From Chitinophaga pinensis (GTDB lineage Bacteria; Bacteroidota; Bacteroidia; SXHM01): 9,144 nucleotides of DNA. The notes beneath the pieces are model-generated. The model was not told where the DNA came from. It ran no database searches and saw only the letters and a program-made list of their open reading frames with translations. The translations under genes were made by a program, and so were the position numbers. This document shows positions 1 to 6,672 of this stretch, in pieces (positions within the stretch are counted from its first letter, which is position 1; every line of letters starts with the position of its first letter). The stretch is taken from assembly GCA_945889235.1 (NCBI GenBank), contig CAMDBK010000099.1, positions 1 to 9,144 of the forward strand, given 5' to 3'.

Positions 1-1191
1 GGTTTTTTATCAGGAATTCTTATTTTTTCTCTTCTGTTGTTTTCTTCTCATTTTCCCGCTTTCGCAAAAAAGCACAAACAGGAAAAACATAAAGAAGAGG
101 TAAAAACCGAACAACATGATACGGTTGCTGTTCACGTAGATACAACACACGCTATTGCCGAACAACATACAGATACAACCAATGGGCATAACGGATCCGA
201 AACTTTCAATGCCGGCAAACTTATTATGGAGCACATTGCAGACGCTCACGACTGGCATTTATTCGGACACTATTCAATTCCTCTTCCGGTTATTGTTTAT
301 TCATCAAGAGGACTCGACATATTTTCATCCTCTCACTTTGAACATGGGCACAAAACTTACAATGGATACAAGCTTAATGAGAAAAACCTGATAGTAGCCG
401 TTGATGAAATGGATGCAGTTCACTCTGATCACGCAACTATTAATGATGAAATCACCGCCACCATTTATGACTTTTCAATCACCAAAAATGTAACGGCAAT
501 GCTGATAAGCATGGCGTTTATGCTTTGGGTATTTATTTCAATTGCAAGAGCATACTCGCGCAACCCAAACACAGCACCTAAAGGAATGCAGAGTTTAATG
601 GAGCCCCTTATTATTTTCATTCGTGATGATGTAGCAAAGGCGAGCATTGGTGAAAAGAAATACAAAAAGTTCATGCCTTTTCTGCTTACTGTTTTCTTCT
701 TTATATTATTGAATAATCTTTTGGGCTTAGTTCCAATTTTCCCGGGAGGCGTTAACCTTACAGGAAACATCGCCATCACTTTTTCATTAGCCTTCATCAC
801 TTTTCTGATTACAACAGTCAACGGAACCAAAGATTACTGGAGACATATTATAGCCATGCCGGGCGTTCCACCTTGGGTGTTAGTTCTGCTTACACCAATA
901 GAAATTCTTGGGGTGTTCCTTCGTCCTTTTGTATTAATGATACGACTTTTCGCAAATATCACTGCGGGACACATCATTGCATTAGCTTTTTTCTGTCTCA
1001 TTTTTATTTTCGCTGAAAAGAGCCCTGCAGCCGGTTTTGGAGTGTCAATTGTTTCCGTAGCATTTGTAGTTTTTATGACCTGCCTTGAATTGCTTGTTGC
1101 ATTTCTGCAGGCGTATGTATTCACCCTTCTTTCGGCTATTTATTTCGGCTCGGCCTTAGAAGAACACCATCATGCCGAAGAACATCACTAA
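1..1191 (+). CDS. atpB: F1Fo ATP synthase subunit a (5' end outside window)
   Basis: Membrane stator subunit a, which forms the proton half-channels against the c-ring. The frame is open from base 1, so the true start lies upstream; a TTG at 37 falls inside the hydrophobic core of a signal peptide and is not a credible start. Codons 1-22 are hydrophobic and end in Ala-Phe-Ala, a likely signal peptidase site. A hydrophilic segment follows to about codon 160 with 16 histidines, presumably periplasmic. Transmembrane helices start near codon 164. The essential arginine is codon 315 (943-945) in MIRLFANITAGH. His at codon 324 and Glu at codon 363 occupy the places of E. coli Glu219 and His245, and Gln at codon 370 matches Gln252. 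The C-terminus is His/Glu-rich (five His in the last ten residues). It is the first gene of the operon seen here and lies 37 bp before atpE. The N-terminal extension is, from memory, typical of Bacteroidota AtpB. Family assignment is very secure. Confidence 0.97.
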   Translation, partial: GFLSGILIFSLLLFSSHFPAFAKKHKQEKHKEEVKTEQHDTVAVHVDTTHAIAEQHTDTTNGHNGSETFNAGKLIMEHIADAHDWHLFGHYSIPLPVIVYSSRGLDIFSSSHFEHGHKTYNGYKLNEKNLIVAVDEMDAVHSDHATINDEITATIYDFSITKNVTAMLISMAFMLWVFISIARAYSRNPNTAPKGMQSLMEPLIIFIRDDVAKASIGEKKYKKFMPFLLTVFFFILLNNLLGLVPIFPGGVNLTGNIAITFSLAFITFLITTVNGTKDYWRHIIAMPGVPPWVLVLLTPIEILGVFLRPFVLMIRLFANITAGHIIALAFFCLIFIFAEKSPAAGFGVSIVSVAFVVFMTCLELLVAFLQAYVFTLLSAIYFGSALEEHHHAEEHH

Positions 1192-1228
1192 GAATTTTTT
1201 TGTTTAATCCTTAAATACCAATCAAATC

Positions 1229-1480
1229 ATGTTAACAACAGTTTTATTAGAAGCACAAAACCTTGGTATCGGTTATGGTATCGCAGCACTTGGAGCAGGC
1301 TTTGCAGCACTCGGAGCAGGTGTAGGTATCGGTCGTATCGGAGGAAGCGCATTGGAGTCAATTGCGCGTCAGCCAGAAGCCTTAAACGACATCCGCGCCA
1401 ACATGATCCTGGCAGCAGCCCTTGTAGAAGGAGCAGCATTTTTTGCCATGGTTATCGGTCTGCTGGTAGTGCTTAAGTAA
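1229..1480 (+). CDS. atpE: F1Fo ATP synthase subunit c
   Basis: An 83-residue hairpin of two transmembrane helices that oligomerises into the proton-driven c-ring. Helix 1 carries the Gly-rich packing motif (GAGVGIGRIGG, residues 29-39), followed by the polar loop ARQPE (46-50) that contacts gamma and epsilon. Helix 2 holds the ion-carrying carboxylate Glu67 in ALVEGAAFF. The residue after Glu67 is Gly, and no Gln lies at the expected helix 1 position, so the Na+-binding signature (Gln plus Glu-Ser/Thr) is absent and proton coupling is expected. The ATG at 1229 gives a normal family length. No clear Shine-Dalgarno sequence precedes it. It is followed directly by a terminator-like hairpin before atpF, which may let atpE be expressed above the downstream subunits. 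Confidence 0.97.
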   Translation: MLTTVLLEAQNLGIGYGIAALGAGFAALGAGVGIGRIGGSALESIARQPEALNDIRANMILAAALVEGAAFFAMVIGLLVVLK

Positions 1481-1487
1481 GAAAAGG

Positions 1488-1523
1488 AAACAGCAATCAA
1501 CGGTTGGTTGATTGCTGTTTTTT
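1488..1523 (+). terminator. Intrinsic terminator-like hairpin between atpE and atpF
   Basis: A perfect 14-bp inverted repeat, AAACAGCAATCAAC (1488-1501) and its complement (1507-1520), encloses a 5-nt loop, GGTTG. The 3' arm runs straight into six T residues (1518-1523). It starts 7 nt after the atpE stop and ends 28 nt before the atpF start. The shape is that of a Rho-independent terminator, although the stem is only moderately GC-rich. Because atpF-H-A-G follow on the same strand with no recognisable promoter between, it is more likely a partial terminator or a 3'-end stabilising structure than a full stop. That function is inferred. Confidence 0.75.
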
Positions 1524-1551
1524 AAACATTAAACATTAGAAATTAAACACA

Positions 1552-2046
1552 ATGGAATTAGTAAAACCCGCGTTTGGATTAGTTTTCTGGATGATCATAT
1601 CATTCTCGATCATCGTCTTCCTGCTGAAGAAATTCGCCTGGGGGCCAATCCTGAACTCACTGACTGAAAGAGAAAACACAATTTCTGATGCGCTGAACAC
1701 CGCACAGAAAGCGAAAGAAGAAATGCTTGCCCTTAAAGCAGGCAACGAAAAATTGTTGCAGGATGCCCGGAACGAAAGAGATATTTTGTTGAAAGAAGCG
1801 CGTGAAGCAAAAGAGATGATCATCAGCGAAGCAAAAACAAAAGCGACTGAAGCGGCTGACAAAATTCTTGTTTCTGCACGTGAAAATATCAGCAACGAGA
1901 AAATGGCTGCTATCACCGAACTGAAAAATTATGTGGCTACGTTGAGCATTGAGATTGCTGAAAAAGTATTGAAGCAAGAACTTGCTGACCCCAACAAACA
2001 GAAAGAACTTGTTCAGACTTTATTGAAAGATACCAAACTGAACTAA
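1552..2046 (+). CDS. atpF: F1Fo ATP synthase subunit b
   Basis: Peripheral-stalk subunit of 164 residues. One N-terminal transmembrane helix (about residues 8-26, ending in LLKKFAWGPI) anchors it. The rest is a long charged, heptad-like, Ala/Glu/Lys-rich helix (about 38-160) that dimerises as a coiled coil and reaches up to bind delta and alpha. Length and layout fit ordinary b subunits, and only one b gene is present, so a homodimer is expected rather than a b/b' pair. The ATG at 1552 lies just before the membrane helix, as usual. The stop is 4 nt before the atpH start, suggesting coupled translation. Confidence 0.95.
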   Translation: MELVKPAFGLVFWMIISFSIIVFLLKKFAWGPILNSLTERENTISDALNTAQKAKEEMLALKAGNEKLLQDARNERDILLKEAREAKEMIISEAKTKATEAADKILVSARENISNEKMAAITELKNYVATLSIEIAEKVLKQELADPNKQKELVQTLLKDTKLN

Positions 2047-2050
2047 GAAG

Positions 2051-2608
2051 ATGGCAGAGCCAAGAATAGCCCACCGATACGCAAAATCACTGATTGACCT
2101 TGCACGCGAGCAAAAGTCGCTTGATGCTGTTTTTGCTGATATGGAGCTTGTTCTTAAAGCAATTAACGAAAGCAGAGATTTCAGCGTATTGCTGAAAAGC
2201 CCTGTTATCAGCACCGACAAGAAATTAGCAATCCTGAAAGAGATCTTTTCAGGAAAGATCAGCGATATCAGCCTTAGCTTTTTGGCACTGCTTACCAACA
2301 AAAAACGTGAAAAATATATTCATGAGATATCGGAAGCATTTGTTGCACAATATAAAGGAGACAAAGGAATTAAGATTGCCGAAGTAAGCACACCTGTTCC
2401 ACTTTCGGAAGAAGCGAAAAAGAAAATACTTGAAATAGTTAAAGGACAAACAGGCTTAACTGTAGAACTGGTTGAGAAAATTAAACCTGAGCTTATCGGT
2501 GGTTTTATTCTGCGTGTTGACGACAACCAGATTGATAACAGCATTTCAAGTCAGATCAATTTATTAAAGAGAGATTTCAGTAAGAACCTATACGTAAAAG
2601 ATTTTTAA
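2051..2608 (+). CDS. atpH: F1Fo ATP synthase subunit delta
   Basis: Delta (OSCP-type) subunit of 185 residues that caps F1 and links the b-stalk to the alpha N-termini. The N-terminal helical domain begins with the typical RIAHRYAKSLIDLA segment (residues 5-18). The C-terminal domain carries the family signature around ELIGGFILRVDDNQIDNSIS (147-166). It starts 4 nt after atpF. A 62-bp palindromic repeat begins 5 nt after its stop and separates it from atpA. Length is normal for the family and no damage is visible. Confidence 0.95.
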   Translation: MAEPRIAHRYAKSLIDLAREQKSLDAVFADMELVLKAINESRDFSVLLKSPVISTDKKLAILKEIFSGKISDISLSFLALLTNKKREKYIHEISEAFVAQYKGDKGIKIAEVSTPVPLSEEAKKKILEIVKGQTGLTVELVEKIKPELIGGFILRVDDNQIDNSISSQINLLKRDFSKNLYVKDF

Positions 2609-2613
2609 AATAA

Positions 2614-2675
2614 CGTCACCCTGAACTTGTTTCAGGGTCTCATTATACAGATGCTGAAACAAGTTCAGCATGACG
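2614..2675 (+). repeat. 62-bp palindromic repeat, copy 1 (two nested hairpins)
   Basis: The element runs from CGTCA to TGACG. Its left half forms a perfect hairpin (CCCTGAA, loop CTTGT, TTCAGGG, 2619-2637). The right half forms another (ATGCTGAA, loop ACAAG, TTCAGCAT, 2651-2671). The two halves are also imperfect reverse complements of each other, so one large cruciform is possible. A second copy of identical length and orientation lies at 7629-7690. It sits in the atpH-atpA gap inside the operon. It resembles the REP-type short palindromes that recur between genes in many Bacteroidota genomes; that comparison is from memory. Confidence 0.9.
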
Positions 2676-2704
2676 GAAAATAAAACGATTAAACACAAAG
2701 AAAA

Positions 2705-4282
2705 ATGGCAGAAATTAAACCAGCAGAGATTTCGGGAATACTTAGGCAGCAACTTGCCGGGTTCAAAAACGAAACCGAATTACAGGAAGTAGGAAGCGTA
2801 TTACAGGTAGGTGACGGTATTGCCCGTATCTACGGACTTTCAAACGTGCAGTCGGGTGAGTTGATCGAGTTTGAGAACGGATTGCGCGCGATCGTTCTTA
2901 ACTTAGAAGAAGATAACGTTGGAGCAGTATTGCTCGGTTCTTCAGCAGGTATCCGTGAGGGGTCTGTTGCAAAACGCACCGGCAAAATTGCTTCTATCAA
3001 TGTTGGAGAAGGGATGTTGGGACGCGTGGTTGATACTCTTGGTCTTCCTATTGATGGTAAAGGACCAATCAAAGGCACAACGTATGAAATGCCTTTGGAG
3101 CGTAAAGCTCCCGGAGTAATCTTCCGTCAACCTGTTAACGAGCCGCTGCAAACAGGTATCAAAGCGATTGACGCGATGATCCCTATCGGGCGCGGACAAC
3201 GTGAGCTTATCATCGGTGACCGCCAGACAGGTAAAACTGCTGTGGCGATTGACACCATCATCAACCAAAAAGAATTTTACGAAAAAGGTGAGCCTGTTTT
3301 TTGCATCTATGTTGCAATCGGACAAAAAGGTTCTACCGTTGCGAATATTGCGAAAGTGTTGGAAGAAAACGGAGCAATGCCTTACACGGTGATTGTTTCA
3401 GCAACTGCATCTGACCCTGCACCGCTTCAGTTCTATGCACCGTTTGCTGGAGCTGCTATCGGTGAGTTTTTCCGTGATACCGGAAAACCAGCGCTGATCG
3501 TTTATGACGATTTATCAAAACAGGCGGTGGCTTACCGTGAGGTGTCGCTTCTGTTGCGCAGACCACCGGGGCGTGAGGCTTATCCGGGTGACGTATTCTA
3601 TTTGCACAGCCGCTTGCTGGAGCGTGCCGCTAAGGTTAACGGCTCTGACGAGATCGCAAAAAACATGAACGACCTTCCTGAATCAATTCGCGGACTGGTA
3701 AAGGGCGGTGGCTCCTTAACCGCATTGCCTATTATTGAAACACAGGCGGGTGACGTATCTGCGTATATCCCTACCAACGTAATTTCTATTACTGACGGAC
3801 AGATATTCTTGGAGTCGAACCTGTTCAATGCCGGTGTTCGTCCTGCTATCAACGTAGGTATTTCGGTATCGCGTGTGGGTGGTAACGCTCAGATCAAATC
3901 AATGAAAAAAGTTGCCGGAACGTTGAAGCTCGACCAGGCTCAATATCGTGAGCTGGAAGCCTTCTCAAAATTCGGGTCTGATCTGGATGCCGCTACAAAA
4001 TCGGTTCTTGACAAAGGCTCACGTAACGTGGAAATCCTGAAACAAGGACAGTTTTCACCGCTTCGCGTTGAGCAACAGGTTGCTATTCTATACATCGGAA
4101 CAAAAGGATTGTTGAGAAATGTTCCCGTGAATAAAGTGAGAGATTTTGAAAAAGATTTCCTGAACCTGATGGAAGCGCAGCACAAAAACGTGCTCAACGA
4201 TTTGAAAGCAGGTAAACTGACTGACGAGATCACAAATACAATTGAAAAGGTTGCTGCTGACCTTACAGGAAAATACAAATAG
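2705..4282 (+). CDS. atpA: F1Fo ATP synthase subunit alpha
   Basis: Non-catalytic nucleotide-binding subunit of the F1 hexamer, 525 residues. An N-terminal beta-barrel (about residues 25-95) precedes the RecA-like nucleotide-binding domain. The P-loop is GDRQTGKT (171-178) and the Walker B strand is ALIVYDD (263-269). The arginine finger that completes the beta-subunit active site is Arg390 in SVSRVGG. The C-terminal helical domain follows. After the segment LERAAKVN, an insert (about residues 313-335) is roughly five residues longer than in E. coli, a form I associate with Bacteroidota alpha subunits. The ATG at 2705 is preceded by A-rich sequence without a strong ribosome-binding site. The stop is 9 nt before atpG. 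Confidence 0.98.
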   Translation: MAEIKPAEISGILRQQLAGFKNETELQEVGSVLQVGDGIARIYGLSNVQSGELIEFENGLRAIVLNLEEDNVGAVLLGSSAGIREGSVAKRTGKIASINVGEGMLGRVVDTLGLPIDGKGPIKGTTYEMPLERKAPGVIFRQPVNEPLQTGIKAIDAMIPIGRGQRELIIGDRQTGKTAVAIDTIINQKEFYEKGEPVFCIYVAIGQKGSTVANIAKVLEENGAMPYTVIVSATASDPAPLQFYAPFAGAAIGEFFRDTGKPALIVYDDLSKQAVAYREVSLLLRRPPGREAYPGDVFYLHSRLLERAAKVNGSDEIAKNMNDLPESIRGLVKGGGSLTALPIIETQAGDVSAYIPTNVISITDGQIFLESNLFNAGVRPAINVGISVSRVGGNAQIKSMKKVAGTLKLDQAQYRELEAFSKFGSDLDAATKSVLDKGSRNVEILKQGQFSPLRVEQQVAILYIGTKGLLRNVPVNKVRDFEKDFLNLMEAQHKNVLNDLKAGKLTDEITNTIEKVAADLTGKYK

Positions 4283-4291
4283 TAATTAAGG

Positions 4292-5173
4292 ATGGCGAAT
4301 CTTAAGGAAGTCAGGAACAGGATTACCTCGGTAAGTTCAACGCAGCAGATCACCAGCGCGATGAAAATGGTGAGTGCATCTAAATTGCGCAGGGCGCAGG
4401 ATGCCATCCAGCGTATGAGACCTTATGCTTCCAAGCTGAAAGAGATTTTACAAAACCTGAGTGCATCACTTGACAGTTCTTCAGGCGGTGGTTTTTCAAA
4501 AGAGAGAGAAATAAAGAATGTATTATTTGTGGTGATTAACTCAAACCGCGGATTGTGCGGAGCTTTTAACAGCAATGCTATTAAGCTGACCAATAACCTT
4601 ATCAACGAAAAATATCCAAGCCAGAAAGCTGCCGGAGGAATTCACATTCTTACCATCGGAAAAAAGGCGACCGATTATTTCAAGAAAACTTACACACTTG
4701 CTTCTTCGCACAACGAAGTGTATGACAATTTAAAGTTTGATACCGTTGCACCAATTGCTGAAAAAATAATGGCTGACTTTGCTGCCGGTAAATACGACCG
4801 TGTGGAATTGGTTTACAGCCAGTTTAAAAACGCTGCGGTGCAGATCGTTACTTCAGAGCAATACCTTCCTGTTAAATCAGAAACGCCTGCCGGAAATGTA
4901 AAAGCGAAAAATGTGGATTACATTTTCGAGCCGAACAAAGAAGAAATTGTAGAAGCCCTTATTCCTAAATCGCTGAAAATACAACTCTACAAAGCAGTGC
5001 TTGATTCAAATGCATCTGAACACGGTGCGCGTATGACCTCGATGCACAAGGCAACCGACAACGCCAAAGAATTGTTGAAAGCGCTTAAACTGAGCTACAA
5101 CAAAGCGCGTCAGGCAGCTATCACCAATGAGATATTGGAGATCGGTGGCGGTGCGGCAGCGCTGGAAGGGTAA
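4292..5173 (+). CDS. atpG: F1Fo ATP synthase subunit gamma
   Basis: Central rotor shaft, 293 residues. The N-terminal helix (MANLKEVRNRITSVSSTQQI, then TSAMKMVSASKLRRAQ) and the C-terminal helix (YNKARQAAITNEILEIGGGA, near the end) are the two strands of the coiled coil inside the alpha3beta3 hexamer; the latter matches the gamma family signature. The middle is the globular Rossmann-like foot, with conserved NSNRGLCGAFN. It is the last gene of this cluster: beta and epsilon are not downstream. Its stop is 6 bp from the fumC stop on the opposite strand, with no terminator in between. Confidence 0.97.
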   Translation: MANLKEVRNRITSVSSTQQITSAMKMVSASKLRRAQDAIQRMRPYASKLKEILQNLSASLDSSSGGGFSKEREIKNVLFVVINSNRGLCGAFNSNAIKLTNNLINEKYPSQKAAGGIHILTIGKKATDYFKKTYTLASSHNEVYDNLKFDTVAPIAEKIMADFAAGKYDRVELVYSQFKNAAVQIVTSEQYLPVKSETPAGNVKAKNVDYIFEPNKEEIVEALIPKSLKIQLYKAVLDSNASEHGARMTSMHKATDNAKELLKALKLSYNKARQAAITNEILEIGGGAAALEG

Positions 5174-5179
5174 ATATCT

Positions 5180-6565
5180 TCACACCATCTTCTTCGGGTC
5201 AACCCACTCATCAAACTGCTCGTTGGTAACCAAGCCCAACTCAATTGCAACCTGGCGAAGCGTTTTATTTTCCTTGTGCGCTTTCTTCGCAATTTTTGCT
5301 GCGTTCTCATAACCGATATGCGGATTGAGCGCTGTTACCAGCATCAGACTTTTTTCCAGATGTTCTTTTATCAATTCCAGATTTGGTTCAATTCCAATTG
5401 CACATTTATCATTGAATGAAACACAGGCATCACCAATCAATCGAGCTGATTGTAAAACATTGGCTGCAATTACGGGTTTGAAAACATTGAGTTCAAAATG
5501 TCCGGTTGCTCCGCCAATTGTAACCGCCACATCGTTTCCAATCACCTGAGCGCAAACCATTGTCAATGCTTCGGGTTGCGTAGGGTTTACTTTTCCGGGC
5601 ATAATGGAAGAACCGGGTTCGTTATCGGGAATAATCAATTCACCAATTCCTGAGCGCGGGCCTGAGCTGAGAATTCTAACATCGTTTGCAATTTTCATTA
5701 GCGAAACTGCAGAACGTTTCAGCGCACCTGAGAGTTCAACCATTGCATCATGTGCTGCCAAAGCTTCAAATTTATTAGGTGCAGTTACAAACGGTAGTCC
5801 TGTAAGTTCAGCAATTTTTTTGGCAACCAACACATCATAACCTTTCGGTGCATTCAATCCTGTTCCTACCGCTGTTCCGCCCAATGCAAGTTCTTTCACC
5901 ATCTCCAACGCATTGTTCAACGCACGGATACTGTTATCAATCTGTTGCACATAACCTGAAATTTCCTGTCCGAGCGTGAGCGGTGTTGCATCCATAAAAT
6001 GGGTGCGACCAACTTTTACAATGTCTTTAAATGCTTTTGATTTTGCTGCAAGTGTATCGCGCAGTCTTTTCATTCCGGGAATAGTAATTTCCACCACCTG
6101 CTTGTAAGCAGCAATGTGCATAGCAGTCGGAAATGTATCGTTACTCGATTGTGATTTATTTACATCGTCATTCGGATGCAAAACTTTTTTCTCGTCAGTT
6201 AATTTTCCTCCGCTGAGAACATGAGCGCGGTAAGCAATCACTTCATTCAGGTTCATGTTGCTTTGTGTTCCGCTTCCGGTTTGCCAGATTACCAATGGAA
6301 ATTCAGTGTCTAATTTTCCTGCAAGAATTTCGTCACACACGTTTGCAATCAGGTCTTTTTTATCTGCTGCCAAAATTCCCAACTCGGTGTTAGCCATTGC
6401 TGCAGCCTTTTTCAGGTAGGCAAATGCGTAAATAATTTCGCGGGGCATGCTTGCTTCCGGACCAATTTTAAAATTGTTGCGTGAACGTTCGGTTTGTGCG
6501 CCCCAGTATTTATCGGCAGGTACTTTCACCTCGCCCATTGTATCTTTTTCTATTCTATACTCCAT
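5180..6565 (-). CDS. fumC: Class II fumarate hydratase (fumarase C)
   Basis: Iron-independent fumarase, interconverting fumarate and L-malate in the TCA cycle; cytosolic homotetramer. The 461-residue length is typical. Visible motifs in order: TGSGTQSNMNLNE (96-108), the HPNDDVNKSQSSNDTFPTAM segment (130-149), GRTHFMDATP with the active-site histidine at 189, NKFEALAAHD (264-273), and the superfamily signature GSSIMPGKVNP (318-328), whose serine pair includes the catalytic base. The KVNPTQ form and HPNDDVN segment favour fumarase over aspartase or argininosuccinate lyase. The ATG (6563-6565) begins at the canonical MEYRIEKDTMGEV. It converges on atpG and diverges from the dehydrogenase gene; a Bacteroidota-like -7 box lies 24 bp upstream. 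Confidence 0.96.
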   Translation of the reverse strand: MEYRIEKDTMGEVKVPADKYWGAQTERSRNNFKIGPEASMPREIIYAFAYLKKAAAMANTELGILAADKKDLIANVCDEILAGKLDTEFPLVIWQTGSGTQSNMNLNEVIAYRAHVLSGGKLTDEKKVLHPNDDVNKSQSSNDTFPTAMHIAAYKQVVEITIPGMKRLRDTLAAKSKAFKDIVKVGRTHFMDATPLTLGQEISGYVQQIDNSIRALNNALEMVKELALGGTAVGTGLNAPKGYDVLVAKKIAELTGLPFVTAPNKFEALAAHDAMVELSGALKRSAVSLMKIANDVRILSSGPRSGIGELIIPDNEPGSSIMPGKVNPTQPEALTMVCAQVIGNDVAVTIGGATGHFELNVFKPVIAANVLQSARLIGDACVSFNDKCAIGIEPNLELIKEHLEKSLMLVTALNPHIGYENAAKIAKKAHKENKTLRQVAIELGLVTNEQFDEWVDPKKMV

Positions 6566-6588
6566 TTTTTGTTTTGTTATTGCAGTGG

Positions 6589-6596
6589 CAAAAGTA
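6589..6596 (-). promoter_or_regulatory. Candidate -7 promoter box for fumC
   Basis: Read on the minus strand this is TACTTTTG, matching the TAnnTTTG -7 consensus of Bacteroidota sigma-ABfr-type promoters, followed by a short leader to the fumC ATG. I find no TTTG at the matching -33 distance; the stretch there is A/T-rich only. The placement is plausible, but it rests on one short motif. Confidence 0.45.
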
Positions 6597-6632
6597 TCAA
6601 CTATTCCGATTCGTTTTAAATGAATAAAAATT

Positions 6633-6640
6633 TACTTTTA
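6633..6640 (+). promoter_or_regulatory. Weak candidate -7 promoter box for the dehydrogenase gene
   Basis: TACTTTTA differs from TAnnTTTG at the last base. It lies 32 bp upstream of the dehydrogenase ATG in the 107-bp divergent spacer shared with fumC. No convincing -33 element is seen. It is listed because the gene must have a promoter in this spacer and this is the best match. Confidence 0.22.
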
Positions 6641-6672
6641 CCCGCTCAAAACCAATCTGCTCCGAAACCTAA

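Noticed and set aside
37..39. TTG as the start of atpB
   Set aside because: The frame is open to base 1 and the upstream codons encode the hydrophobic core of a signal peptide, so the real start is before the window.
465..1124. Long open frames on the minus strand within atpB
   Set aside because: They are shadows of a strongly conserved coding frame; their translations show no recognisable family.
1192..1204. T-rich run after atpB as a terminator
   Set aside because: No stem-loop precedes the T-run, and atpE follows on the same strand.
3598..4407. Minus-strand open frames across atpA and the atpG start
   Set aside because: They run antisense to conserved ATP synthase motifs and have no independent support.
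5130..5179. AGATATT/AATATCT inverted repeat at the atpG end as a bidirectional terminator
   Set aside because: A 7-bp AT-rich stem with a 36-nt loop and no T-run is too weak.
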